Below are positions 24,945 to 32,628 of a stretch of DNA of 32,914 nt, piece by piece. Below the pieces are notes generated by a model. It was not told the origin of the DNA. It searched no databases and was given only the letters and a program-made list of their open reading frames with translations. Source of the DNA: Vicinamibacteraceae bacterium (lineage in GTDB: Bacteria; Acidobacteriota; Thermoanaerobaculia; Multivoradales; Multivoraceae); NCBI GenBank assembly GCA_012270995.1, contig JAAXHG010000171.1, forward strand, positions 1 through 32,914. The letters run 5' to 3'. Position 1 is the stretch's first letter, and the number at the start of each line of letters is the position of its first letter. A program made the position numbers and the translations under genes.

Positions 24945-26352
24945 CCTTGAAGATCCGGAGGAGATGCGCCGGTCCGGCTACCGGGTCGTGGACGCGATCG
25001 TCGAGCGCTTGAGCGAACTTGGGGACGACAAGGCGTTCCAGACGGCGCCGCGCGATGTCACCGAGGCGTTGCTCAACGGACCTCCTCCCGAGGAGGGGCG
25101 GGATCTCGACCCGCTGCTCGAGACCGTGGTTCGCGACGTGATGCCGCTCGCGGCGCGGATCGACCACCCGCGCTTTCTCGCCTTCGTACCGGCCAGCCCC
25201 TCCTGGGCCTCCGTGTTGGCCAGCTTCCTGATCAGCGGGTACAACGTCTTCCAGGGAACCTGGCTGGCGTCCGCGGGACCTTCCCAGATCGAGCTCACGG
25301 TCACCGACTGGTTTCGCGATTGGCTGGGCTACCCGGAAGGCGCGGGCGGTCTGTTCACGAGCGGCGGATCGGCCGCCAATCTGGTGGCCGTCGTGGCGGC
25401 GCGCGAGGCCGCCGGCAACCCCTGGCGCGGCGTGGTCTACATCTCCGACCAGGCCCACGGCTCGGTGGAGCGCGCCGCGCGGATTGCCGGAGTCGATCCG
25501 GCCCGGATACGGGTCCTGGCCACCGACGAGGAGTTCCGGATCGTCCCGGCGACCCTCCTGGAAGCCGTACGTCGAGACCGCGAGGCGGGTCTGGAACCGT
25601 TCTGCCTCGTGGCGAACGCCGGCACGACGAACACCGGCGCCATCGATCCCCTGGTGGAGCTGGCGGAGATCGCGCGGGCGGAAGGGCTCTGGAACCACGT
25701 CGACGCCGCGTACGGCGGCTTCGCCGTCCTCGATCCCGAAGCCCGACCTCTGCTCCAGGGTCTGGAACTGGCCGACAGCGTGACGCTCGACCCGCACAAG
25801 TGGCTCATGCAGCCCTACGAGACGGGCTGCCTCATGGCCCGCGACGTCACCCGCCTGGAATCCGCCTTCCGCATCCTCCCCGACTACATGCAGGACACCG
25901 ATCTCGGCACCCAGCAGGTGAACTTCTGTAACCGCGGGCTCCAGCTCACCCGCGCCTTTCGCGCCCTGCGCGTCTGGCTGTCGCTCCAGCGCTACGGCCT
26001 TGTCGCGCACCGGCAAGCCATCGCCGCGGCCATGAGCATCGCCGCGAAGGCGGCGGATCGCATCGCACGCGAGGACGAACTCGAACTACTGGCGCCGCCG
26101 AGCCTGGGCGTGGTCTGTTTTCGTTACCGGGGCCCTACCACGGAGCCACCCGTTTCCGACGAACGCCTCGACGAGCTGAACCGCCAGATCCAGGACCGCA
26201 TCGTCCAGTCGGGATTCGCGATGATCGCTTCCACGCGGCTCGGCGACCGGTTCTCACTGAGGTTCTGCGTGTTGAACACACGCACCACCGAGGACGACGT
26301 CATGCAGATCCTGGACCGCGTTCTGGAAATCGGCAGGGAACTGCAGGCCTGA
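24937..26352 (+). CDS. PLP-dependent group II amino-acid decarboxylase
   Basis: A 471-residue cytosolic enzyme of the aromatic-L-amino-acid/glutamate decarboxylase family, which removes CO2 from an amino acid to give an amine. Family segments are clear: MRRSGYRVVDAIVERL, DHPRFLAFVPASPSWASVLA, GGLFTSGGSAANLVA, SDQAHGSVERAARI (His stacking on PLP), VANAGTTNTGAIDP, NHVDAAYGGFA with Asp256, and LDPHKWLMQPYETG with Lys288 as the Schiff-base lysine. The C-terminal domain ends with RFCVLNTRTTEDDV, typical of the family. Length matches the usual 450-500. The substrate is not resolvable; aromatic amino acids are the commonest for this branch. GGAAAG at 24920-24925 is a loose ribosome site. It is divergent from the spermidine-synthase-like pair, so a link through amine metabolism is possible but unproven. 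Confidence 0.88.
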   Translation: MSILEDPEEMRRSGYRVVDAIVERLSELGDDKAFQTAPRDVTEALLNGPPPEEGRDLDPLLETVVRDVMPLAARIDHPRFLAFVPASPSWASVLASFLISGYNVFQGTWLASAGPSQIELTVTDWFRDWLGYPEGAGGLFTSGGSAANLVAVVAAREAAGNPWRGVVYISDQAHGSVERAARIAGVDPARIRVLATDEEFRIVPATLLEAVRRDREAGLEPFCLVANAGTTNTGAIDPLVELAEIARAEGLWNHVDAAYGGFAVLDPEARPLLQGLELADSVTLDPHKWLMQPYETGCLMARDVTRLESAFRILPDYMQDTDLGTQQVNFCNRGLQLTRAFRALRVWLSLQRYGLVAHRQAIAAAMSIAAKAADRIAREDELELLAPPSLGVVCFRYRGPTTEPPVSDERLDELNRQIQDRIVQSGFAMIASTRLGDRFSLRFCVLNTRTTEDDVMQILDRVLEIGRELQA

Positions 26353-26362
26353 TTCGAACTTC

Positions 26363-26397
26363 ACCATGAGTCGGTTCAGGTTGATCGCGATCATGGT
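26363..26397. promoter_or_regulatory. Inverted repeat enclosing a 12-bp palindrome
   Basis: ACCATGA (26363-26369) and TCATGGT (26391-26397) are perfect inverted arms. Overlapping the right arm is the perfect palindrome TGATCGCGATCA (26382-26393). It sits just after the decarboxylase stop and about 100 bases before the methylase ATG. It may be an operator for the methylase cassette or an end-of-transcript hairpin; there is no T run, so a classic terminator is unlikely. Confidence 0.3.
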
Positions 26398-26500
26398 CCC
26401 GGAAACGGCGCGCTAGCGTAGCCGTGCGAACCGACCCGCTCGGCCTGTGCTGCTCCGCCGCATCCTTCCGGTAGGCTCCGTCGCCAGCCCACGCCCGAAG

Positions 26501-26824
26501 ATGTCCGATTCGCCTCTCAGCGAGCTGCGCGGCAAGCGCAGGATCACGGTTCCCCTGGATGCCGGCCGAGCGCCGCCGTTGGCCGCCGCCGCCGAAGTCG
26601 TCCTCGGCGACGACCCTCATGGCGGCGAGCTGCAGGTCCTGATCGCGAACCGCCGAGGAGCCGGCGATCCGTCCATACCGGAGCTCCGCGCGCTGCACCG
26701 GTGGCGGCGGGGCAAGAGGACGTTTCCGCTAGTCACGGTGATCCGGCCCGGCACGCAAGAAGCGGGACGATCAGAGACGCCGGCGCCGCGAGCGGCGCGG
26801 AAACCGACCAGCCGAGCCTGCTGA
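26501..26824 (+). CDS. Eco57I-type DNA methylase, N-terminal fragment (frame broken)
   Basis: The first part of the large methylase. ATG at 26501 begins MSDSPLSELRGKR, and IPELRALHRWRRGKRTFPLV matches the start of this methylase family, where an ELRxLWxxRRGG-type segment precedes a beta strand. After about VTVIRPG (near 26757) the frame loses resemblance and ends at 26824, while the expected continuation (PPWVLVLGPDLEVAPARLP) is found in the +1 frame. The break therefore lies between about 26745 and 26800. This could be a real mutation or an assembly indel. No strong ribosome site is seen before the ATG; the region 26353-26500 carries palindromes instead. Confidence 0.55.
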   Translation: MSDSPLSELRGKRRITVPLDAGRAPPLAAAAEVVLGDDPHGGELQVLIANRRGAGDPSIPELRALHRWRRGKRTFPLVTVIRPGTQEAGRSETPAPRAARKPTSRAC

Positions 26825-28071
26825 CCGACCGCGGCGACGAAGCATCGCTTCGCCAGCGCTGGCTCGGCGGACGGGCGGGTTCCTCCGGGGAGGGTGCAAC
26901 CGGCGAGCCGCCCTGGGTTCTCGTGTTGGGACCGGACCTGGAGGTTGCCCCCGCGCGACTTCCCGAGGAGCAGGCGGCGCGGATGCTCCAGGCCGCGCTC
27001 GACGAACCGTCCGCGGTTTCGGCCCGACGGCGAATCGTCGGCCTGCTCAGGCAGTCGGCGGGAACCGGAGACGACGCCGGCGCGCGCCCCGGCATGGACA
27101 ACGCCGGTCTCTTCTCACGGCACTACCTGGTCCGATCTCTGCCGGGCGAGGAACGCTGGACCGCGGCGCGGCGCCGCGCGCGGCCGCTGCTCGACCGGCG
27201 CGGCATGGACCTGATCCGCCGCCTCTGCTTCCGGATAGGCGATCGGCTCGATCAAGCCCTGGTCCTCTTGGGGGAGCACAGCGAACAGCGCGCCGTCGCC
27301 GTCCTTCTCGAACGAACGGAGGCCTTCGAAGCCGGGAGCGGGCGTCTCGGCATGTCACCGGCCGCCTACGGCCTGGACAGGGCTTCGAAGCGTGGCGCGG
27401 AGTGGCTCATCCTGCTCCGAGGCGATCAGATTCGCCTCTACGCCACGAAGCCGGGAACGGGGGTCGGTAGCCGCAGCCCGGTCGACACCTGGTTCCAACT
27501 AGACCTCGCGGCGCTCGCCCCGGAGGACGGCGGGTACCTGGATCTCGTCTTCTCCGCCGCCGCCCTCTCGCCGGAGGGGGCCGTCGCCGACCTGCTCGCC
27601 AGATCGAGGCAGTTCGCCACCGACCTCGGCGATCGTCTCCGGCAGCGCGTGTACGAGCGGGTCACTCCCGGCCTCGCCGTCGGCGTAGCGGAAGCGCTGG
27701 ACCGGTTGCCGGGGTGCGAGGGATCGGGCGATCTGAGCTACGCCTACCGGCTCAGTCTGCGGATCTTCTTCCGGCTCCTCTTCCAGGCATACGCCGAGGA
27801 TCGCGGACTCCTTCCCTACGGCCGCAACGATCGCTTCGACCGCCACTCCCTGAAGCGCCTCGCCGTCACGCTCTCCTCCTCCGACAGCCCAGCCGCGACG
27901 TTCGACGCCGGCGCCACCACCCTTGTGGCGCGACCTCCAGACCATCTGGAAGGCGATCGACAAGGGCGACCGCGGCCTGGACGTCCCCGCCTACAACGGC
28001 GGCCTGTTCGACGCGGACCCCGGCTTCCGGCGCGAGGGCACGGACCTCGCGGACATCGAGCTCGGCGATGA
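26701..28071 (+). CDS. Eco57I-type DNA methylase, middle fragment (frame broken)
   Basis: The frame open from 26701; only from about 26770 to 27922 is it believable. It carries family features upstream of the catalytic domain: EEQAARMLQAALDEPSAVSA, RPGMDNAGLFSRHYLV, WTAARRRARPLLDRRGMDLI and, near the end, LRIFFRLLFQAYAEDRGLLP, a signature region of Eco57I-like and type IIG methylases. At 27922-27924 one extra base (CTTGTGG where CTGTGG or TTGTGG is expected) shifts the frame. The remaining codons to 28071 are Arg/Pro-rich noise, and the true continuation LWRDLQTIWKAIDKGDRGL starts at 27923 in the next frame. Together with the flanking fragments it makes one ~1500-residue protein. Confidence 0.65.
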   Translation: MAAGQEDVSASHGDPARHARSGTIRDAGAASGAETDQPSLLTDRGDEASLRQRWLGGRAGSSGEGATGEPPWVLVLGPDLEVAPARLPEEQAARMLQAALDEPSAVSARRRIVGLLRQSAGTGDDAGARPGMDNAGLFSRHYLVRSLPGEERWTAARRRARPLLDRRGMDLIRRLCFRIGDRLDQALVLLGEHSEQRAVAVLLERTEAFEAGSGRLGMSPAAYGLDRASKRGAEWLILLRGDQIRLYATKPGTGVGSRSPVDTWFQLDLAALAPEDGGYLDLVFSAAALSPEGAVADLLARSRQFATDLGDRLRQRVYERVTPGLAVGVAEALDRLPGCEGSGDLSYAYRLSLRIFFRLLFQAYAEDRGLLPYGRNDRFDRHSLKRLAVTLSSSDSPAATFDAGATTLVARPPDHLEGDRQGRPRPGRPRLQRRPVRRGPRLPARGHGPRGHRARR

Positions 28072-31015
28072 CTGCATCGGGCCAGCCCTGCGCGACCTGC
28101 TCGTTGACGAGACTCCGGACGGCGACGTCGGTCCCGTCGACTTCCGGTCACTCTCCGTGCGCGAGCTCGGGACGATCTACGAAGGGCTGCTCGAATCCGA
28201 GCTGAGCCGGGCCGACATGGACCTGACGGTCGACAAGAAGAACGTCTACGTGCCGGCTCGGCGGAAGGACGATGTCGTCGCCGAAGCTGGCGATGTCTAC
28301 TTCCACAACCGCTCCGGCGAGCGCAAGGCGACCGGCTCCTACTTCACGCCCGAGTTCGCGGTGGAGCACCTGCTGGACCACGCGCTGGAGCCGGTCCTCG
28401 CCGAGCACCTGAAGCGCGTGGAGGAACTGCACGACCGGGGCGACCACGCGAGCGCCGCCGAGGCCTTCTGGGACTTCCGGGTGGCCGACATCTCGATGGG
28501 CTCGGGCCACTTCCTGATCGCCGCCGTCGACCGCATCGAGCGGGGGATGCGCAGTTTCCTGGCGGACCGTCCGCTCGCCAGCGTGAAGGACGAACTCCGT
28601 CGGCTCGAGCGCAAGGCCCGCGAGGCGCTCGGGTCTCCCCAGGCGACCGCCGGCGGAGACGGTCCCGAACTCGAGCCCTCGACGCTGCTCCGCCGCCAGA
28701 TCGCCCGCCGCTGCATCCATGGCGTGGACGTGAACGAGACCGCCGTCGAGCTGGCGCGGGTCGCGGTCTGGATCCACACCTTCGTGCCCGGCCTGCCCAT
28801 GTCGACGCTCGATCACAACCTCGTCCGCGGCGATTCGCTGACCGGCATCGGCACCGTCAACGAGGCGCTCGGCGTACTGGACCCGGACCGGGGCGACGCG
28901 CAGAGGTCCCTGTTCTCGCAGCCGATCGAGGAGGCCATGGCCGAAGCGGCCAAGGCGCTTCGAGAGGTGGCCGCCGCCCAGGAAGCGGATACGGCGGAGG
29001 TCCTGCGGAACCGCGAAGCGCTGGAGGAAGCGAAGACCCGAGCCGCACCGGCGCGCCGGCTTTTCAACGCCGCGGTCGCGGTCCGGCTGGGCTTGGCCGA
29101 GAGGAAGGCCATGGGCGACATCGAGACGATCGCAGGAATCGCCAATCAGCCCGCGGTCGCAGCGGAGATCGAGCGCCTGCGGCCGACCCACATGCCGCTG
29201 GCGTTCCCGCAGGTGTTTGAGAGGGAGTCTCCCGGGTTCGACGTTCTGATCGGAAATCCGCCTTGGGAAGAGGCGACGGTGGAAGAGCTTGGCTTCTGGA
29301 CCGTTCGGCACCCGGGCCTGAAGAGCCTGAAGCAGAAGGAGCAACGAGCCGAGATTCTGCTCCTTCGAACGGACCGGTCGGACCTTCTCGCCGAATACGA
29401 GGCGGAACTGGCTCGAGCTGAGTCGCAACGCCGAGCGCTGATGGCCGGACCGTTTCCTGGCATGGGGACCGGCGATCCCGATCTCTACAAGGCGTTCTGT
29501 TGGCGGTACTGGCATCTGGCGCGAGAAGGCGGATGCGGTGGGGTTGTGCTCCCGCGGTCGGCGCTGTCCGTCAAGGGGTCCGCGGAGTGGCGACTGGCCG
29601 TGCTCGATGGCGGCGCCTTCGCCGACGTAACGCTGCTTCTGAACAAAGGCCGGTGGGTGTTCGACACCGTGCATCCACAGTACTCGGTGGGCTTGGTCAC
29701 TCACCGCAAGGGCCTTCAGTATCGCGGGAGCCTGCAGCTCAGGGGTCCGTACGACAGTGTCCGGAGCTACGAAGCCGGCATGAAGGAGCAACCCGCCCGA
29801 ATCCCCGTTGACGAGTTTCGGGGTTGGACCGACTCAGCGGCCCTTCCGTCGATCCCCGGCGACGAGGCCCTGAGGGTGTTCCGCAAGATGAGGGACCACC
29901 GTCGGCTCGACTTGATCCCCACGACCGGATCTGCTAGCTCCCGCAAGAAGCCTCGAAGCCTCGAAGCCTCGTGGACGAGCGGCGAGCGACTTGGCCTCGG
30001 CAGCACCACCCAAGGCGAAAGAGGAAGCGGCGCCTCGTGGCAACGGCGCGTCCTGGAGGGCGAGACCGGCCACCGATCTTCACGCCACCAACGACAAGCA
30101 CCTGCTCCGCCTGGACGTCCCGCCGCTTGGCGCGCCCGGCCGCACCGAGAACTCGACGCCACGAACGACAAGAAGCGATTCGTCGCGATGAGCGCCGACT
30201 CCCTGCTCTGGCCAGTGTACGGAGGGCGTTCGTTCAACCTCTGGCAGCCGGACACCGGCGACTACTACGCCTGGGCTGACCCGCAACCCATCGCCGACGC
30301 CCTGGAAGAACGGAGGCGCCGAGGCCAGAGGAACCGGAGATCCGCGTTCAGCGAGTTCTCTCGGGAATGGACTGAGAGCCGGGCCACGCTGCCATGCCTG
30401 AGCCCGCGTATCGCGTTTCGCGACGTGACGAATCGGACCAACAACCGCACGGTCATCGCGGCATTGGTACCGGGCGATCGGGTAATCACCAACAAAGGAC
30501 CGTACCTCCTGTGGCCGCGTGGCTCCGAGGCGGACGGCGCCTACCTTCTCGGGGTTCTCTCCTCGATGATCCTCGACTGGTTCGCACGCCGAGTCGTGGA
30601 ACTCAACCTGAACTTCCACATCTTCAACTCCCTCCCCATCCCCCGCCCCGAACTCGACGACCCGGACCCTGGCTCCCCAGGCGTCCGGCTCCGCACTCGC
30701 GTTATCGAGATCGCCGGCCGCCTCGCCACAGCCGAGCCGGACCACCCGGGCTTCCGCGAGTGGGCCGCCGCAGTCGGCGTCGAGGCGGGTTCCATCGGCT
30801 CGGAAGACGAGAAGAACGACCTGATCGAAGAACTCGACGCCGTCGTAGCGCTGCTCTACGGGCTCGACGACGCGGACCAGCACGTCATCTACGACACGTT
30901 CCACACCGGTGCGGACTACTCGGATCGCTGCCGGCGGGTGATCGACCACGCGCGGGTCTGGCGGAATCGCCTCGGATTGCCTGTCGGCGAACCGGGTTCG
31001 GGCGACGCACCGTGA
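27923..31015 (+). CDS. Eco57I-type adenine DNA methylase, catalytic and C-terminal part
   Basis: The largest part (1030 residues) of the methylase, which would transfer a methyl group from SAM to adenine in a DNA site. It opens with IDKGDRGLDVPAYNGGLFD, then motif X GSYFTPEFAVEHLLDHALEP, motif I VADISMGSGHFLIAAV, HGVDVNETAVELARVAVWIH, and motif IV LIGNPPWEEA (NPPW codons at 29255-29266). The distal target-recognition part contains WPVYGGRSFNLWQPDTGDYY and LNFHIFNSLPIPRP, typical of this family. Between about 29930 and 30125 the frame is low-quality, and another frame carries a better stretch (see findings). The TTG at 27923 is not a real start; it is the point where the frame resumes after an indel. 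The stop overlaps the GTG of the helicase gene. Modification role is likely; full activity is doubtful unless the indels are errors. Confidence 0.8.
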   Translation: MWRDLQTIWKAIDKGDRGLDVPAYNGGLFDADPGFRREGTDLADIELGDDCIGPALRDLLVDETPDGDVGPVDFRSLSVRELGTIYEGLLESELSRADMDLTVDKKNVYVPARRKDDVVAEAGDVYFHNRSGERKATGSYFTPEFAVEHLLDHALEPVLAEHLKRVEELHDRGDHASAAEAFWDFRVADISMGSGHFLIAAVDRIERGMRSFLADRPLASVKDELRRLERKAREALGSPQATAGGDGPELEPSTLLRRQIARRCIHGVDVNETAVELARVAVWIHTFVPGLPMSTLDHNLVRGDSLTGIGTVNEALGVLDPDRGDAQRSLFSQPIEEAMAEAAKALREVAAAQEADTAEVLRNREALEEAKTRAAPARRLFNAAVAVRLGLAERKAMGDIETIAGIANQPAVAAEIERLRPTHMPLAFPQVFERESPGFDVLIGNPPWEEATVEELGFWTVRHPGLKSLKQKEQRAEILLLRTDRSDLLAEYEAELARAESQRRALMAGPFPGMGTGDPDLYKAFCWRYWHLAREGGCGGVVLPRSALSVKGSAEWRLAVLDGGAFADVTLLLNKGRWVFDTVHPQYSVGLVTHRKGLQYRGSLQLRGPYDSVRSYEAGMKEQPARIPVDEFRGWTDSAALPSIPGDEALRVFRKMRDHRRLDLIPTTGSASSRKKPRSLEASWTSGERLGLGSTTQGERGSGASWQRRVLEGETGHRSSRHQRQAPAPPGRPAAWRARPHRELDATNDKKRFVAMSADSLLWPVYGGRSFNLWQPDTGDYYAWADPQPIADALEERRRRGQRNRRSAFSEFSREWTESRATLPCLSPRIAFRDVTNRTNNRTVIAALVPGDRVITNKGPYLLWPRGSEADGAYLLGVLSSMILDWFARRVVELNLNFHIFNSLPIPRPELDDPDPGSPGVRLRTRVIEIAGRLATAEPDHPGFREWAAAVGVEAGSIGSEDEKNDLIEELDAVVALLYGLDDADQHVIYDTFHTGADYSDRCRRVIDHARVWRNRLGLPVGEPGSGDAP
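29948..29971 (+). repeat. Three tandem copies of an 8-bp unit inside the methylase
   Basis: AAGCCTCG occurs three times in a row without change. Eight is not a multiple of three, so loss or gain of one copy would shift the methylase frame; a fourth copy would move the downstream frame to the one encoding WRARPATDLHATNDKHLL. Short repeats of this kind are known sites of slipped-strand change, but three copies is few. Confidence 0.6.
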
Positions 31016-32628
31016 CGACGACTCCGAGCGGCGCCCGCGCCATCTTCCCTCCCGTCTTCGCCACGAACCGGCCGGAACGGGGCGAAACGGTCGCGGCGGA
31101 GATCAACCGGTTGCTCCGGGGCAAGCGGAGGTCTCACCGCGCTCCGCAGCCCGTCGCCATTGCGACGGCCTACGTCAATCCGGCCGGCATCGCGCTGCTG
31201 CTCGACGAACTGGAGCGGGCGCCTCGGGTCCGTTTGCTGCTGGGCGCGGAACCGGACCGGGCAACGGCGCGGCCGGCGAAGGCCGGGCTGAGCCTCGAAG
31301 AGCTCCACCAGACCCTCCGTATGCACGAGGCCTGGCTCGCCGCCGAACGGGACCTGACGGGCTTCTCCCGCGAGGCGGACGGCGCTGCGCGGAGGCTGGT
31401 CGAGTGGCTGCGCTCGAACGATGCCGGCGACGGACACGGAGTCGAGGTCCGCCGCTACGAGGACGGCTTTCTGCACGGCAAGGCATTCCTCGTGGAGCAC
31501 GAGTTCGAGCCCGCCGTGCTCGCGGGTTCCTCGAACCTGACCCACGCCGGACTGACGACGAACGCCGAACTCAACCTGGGCTATCCATCGGGCCATCACA
31601 CCCACCTCGTGCAGGACTGGTTCGGGCACTTCTGGGAGCGTTCGGCGCCCTTTCCGCTCGCCGACCTCTACGCCTCGCGCTGGGACCCTCATTCCCCCTG
31701 GATCGTCTTCCTCCGCATGCTGTGGGAGTTCTACGGCCACGACCTCGAAGCGGACGACCGTGCGGCGCTAGCCCAGGAGCTCAGCCTGACGGCCTTCCAG
31801 CGCGACGGCGTGTCCCGCGCGCTGCGGTTGCTCAAAGCGAACGGCGGCGTCCTGGTCGCCGACGAAGTCGGGCTCGGCAAGACCTACATCGCCGCCGAGA
31901 TGATCCGCAAGGCGACCGAGGAGCACCGGCAGCGGGTGCTCGTGCTTGCTCCGGCCGCGCTCAAGGAGAGCATGTGGGAGCCCTTCCTCAATGGGCACGG
32001 CTTTTCCCGCCGCGTCCGGTGCATGTCCTACGACGAACTCCGGCTCGCCTGGCGGCGCGACGAGGAGGACACGCGCCGGAAGCTCGACGACTACGCCCTG
32101 GTCATCGTCGACGAGGCGCACAACCTGAGAAACCCTCGGGCGCAGCGGACCGAGACGGTCGCGGCGCTGGTGGGCGGCGAGCACCCGAAGCAGGTCGTCC
32201 TGCTCACCGCCACCCCGGTCAACAACAGCCTGGGCGACCTCCACGCCCTGGTCTCGCTCTTCATCCGCAACGACGCGTTCTTCGCCCATGCCGGCATTCC
32301 CGTCGATTCGCGGCTACGTCGCGGAGGCCGAGCGCATGGACCCGGAGTCGCTGTCGCCCGAACGCATGTTCGATCTGCTCGACCGCACGACCGTCCGCAG
32401 AACGCGGAGCTTCGTCAAGGAGCACTACCGGGACGACCGCTTCGTCGGTCCGGACGGCGCGGATCAGACGATCTCCTTCCCCACGCCCGCCCTGCACCGG
32501 CTCGACTACGAGCTCGACGCGGCGGGCGAAGCGCTGCTCGACGCCGTCACCCGCGCGCTGGACTCCCCGGACGGGCTCGCGGAGGGAAAGTCGGGCGAAT
32601 CGGCGAAGATCGTTCGGCAAGTCGTTGA
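31012..32628 (+). CDS. PLD-nuclease/SNF2 helicase, N-terminal part (frame broken at 32302)
   Basis: GTG at 31012 overlaps the methylase TGA, so the two genes are coupled. Residues about 40-240 form a phospholipase-D-type nuclease domain with FLHGKAFL (His155, Lys157) and AGSSNLTHAGL (Asn175). Residues about 260-430 are the N-lobe of a SNF2-type helicase: LTAFQRDGVSRAL, Walker A DEVGLGKTYIAAE (Lys290), DEAH box VIVDEAHNLRN (367-370) and motif III LLTATPVNNSLGDLH. After HAGIP at 32301 one extra G shifts the frame; the codons to 32628 are noise and the true protein continues at 32303. The domain pair fits a DNA translocase that cuts, serving as the restriction partner of the methylase. This role is inferred from domains and gene order. 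Confidence 0.8.
   Translation: MTTTPSGARAIFPPVFATNRPERGETVAAEINRLLRGKRRSHRAPQPVAIATAYVNPAGIALLLDELERAPRVRLLLGAEPDRATARPAKAGLSLEELHQTLRMHEAWLAAERDLTGFSREADGAARRLVEWLRSNDAGDGHGVEVRRYEDGFLHGKAFLVEHEFEPAVLAGSSNLTHAGLTTNAELNLGYPSGHHTHLVQDWFGHFWERSAPFPLADLYASRWDPHSPWIVFLRMLWEFYGHDLEADDRAALAQELSLTAFQRDGVSRALRLLKANGGVLVADEVGLGKTYIAAEMIRKATEEHRQRVLVLAPAALKESMWEPFLNGHGFSRRVRCMSYDELRLAWRRDEEDTRRKLDDYALVIVDEAHNLRNPRAQRTETVAALVGGEHPKQVVLLTATPVNNSLGDLHALVSLFIRNDAFFAHAGIPVDSRLRRGGRAHGPGVAVARTHVRSARPHDRPQNAELRQGALPGRPLRRSGRRGSDDLLPHARPAPARLRARRGGRSAARRRHPRAGLPGRARGGKVGRIGEDRSASR

Noticed and set aside
22086..26352. A polyamine biosynthesis locus
   Set aside because: The synthase-like protein lacks the usual diamine-binding motif, the decarboxylase is of the aromatic/glutamate group rather than clearly ornithine or SAM decarboxylase, and the genes are divergent.
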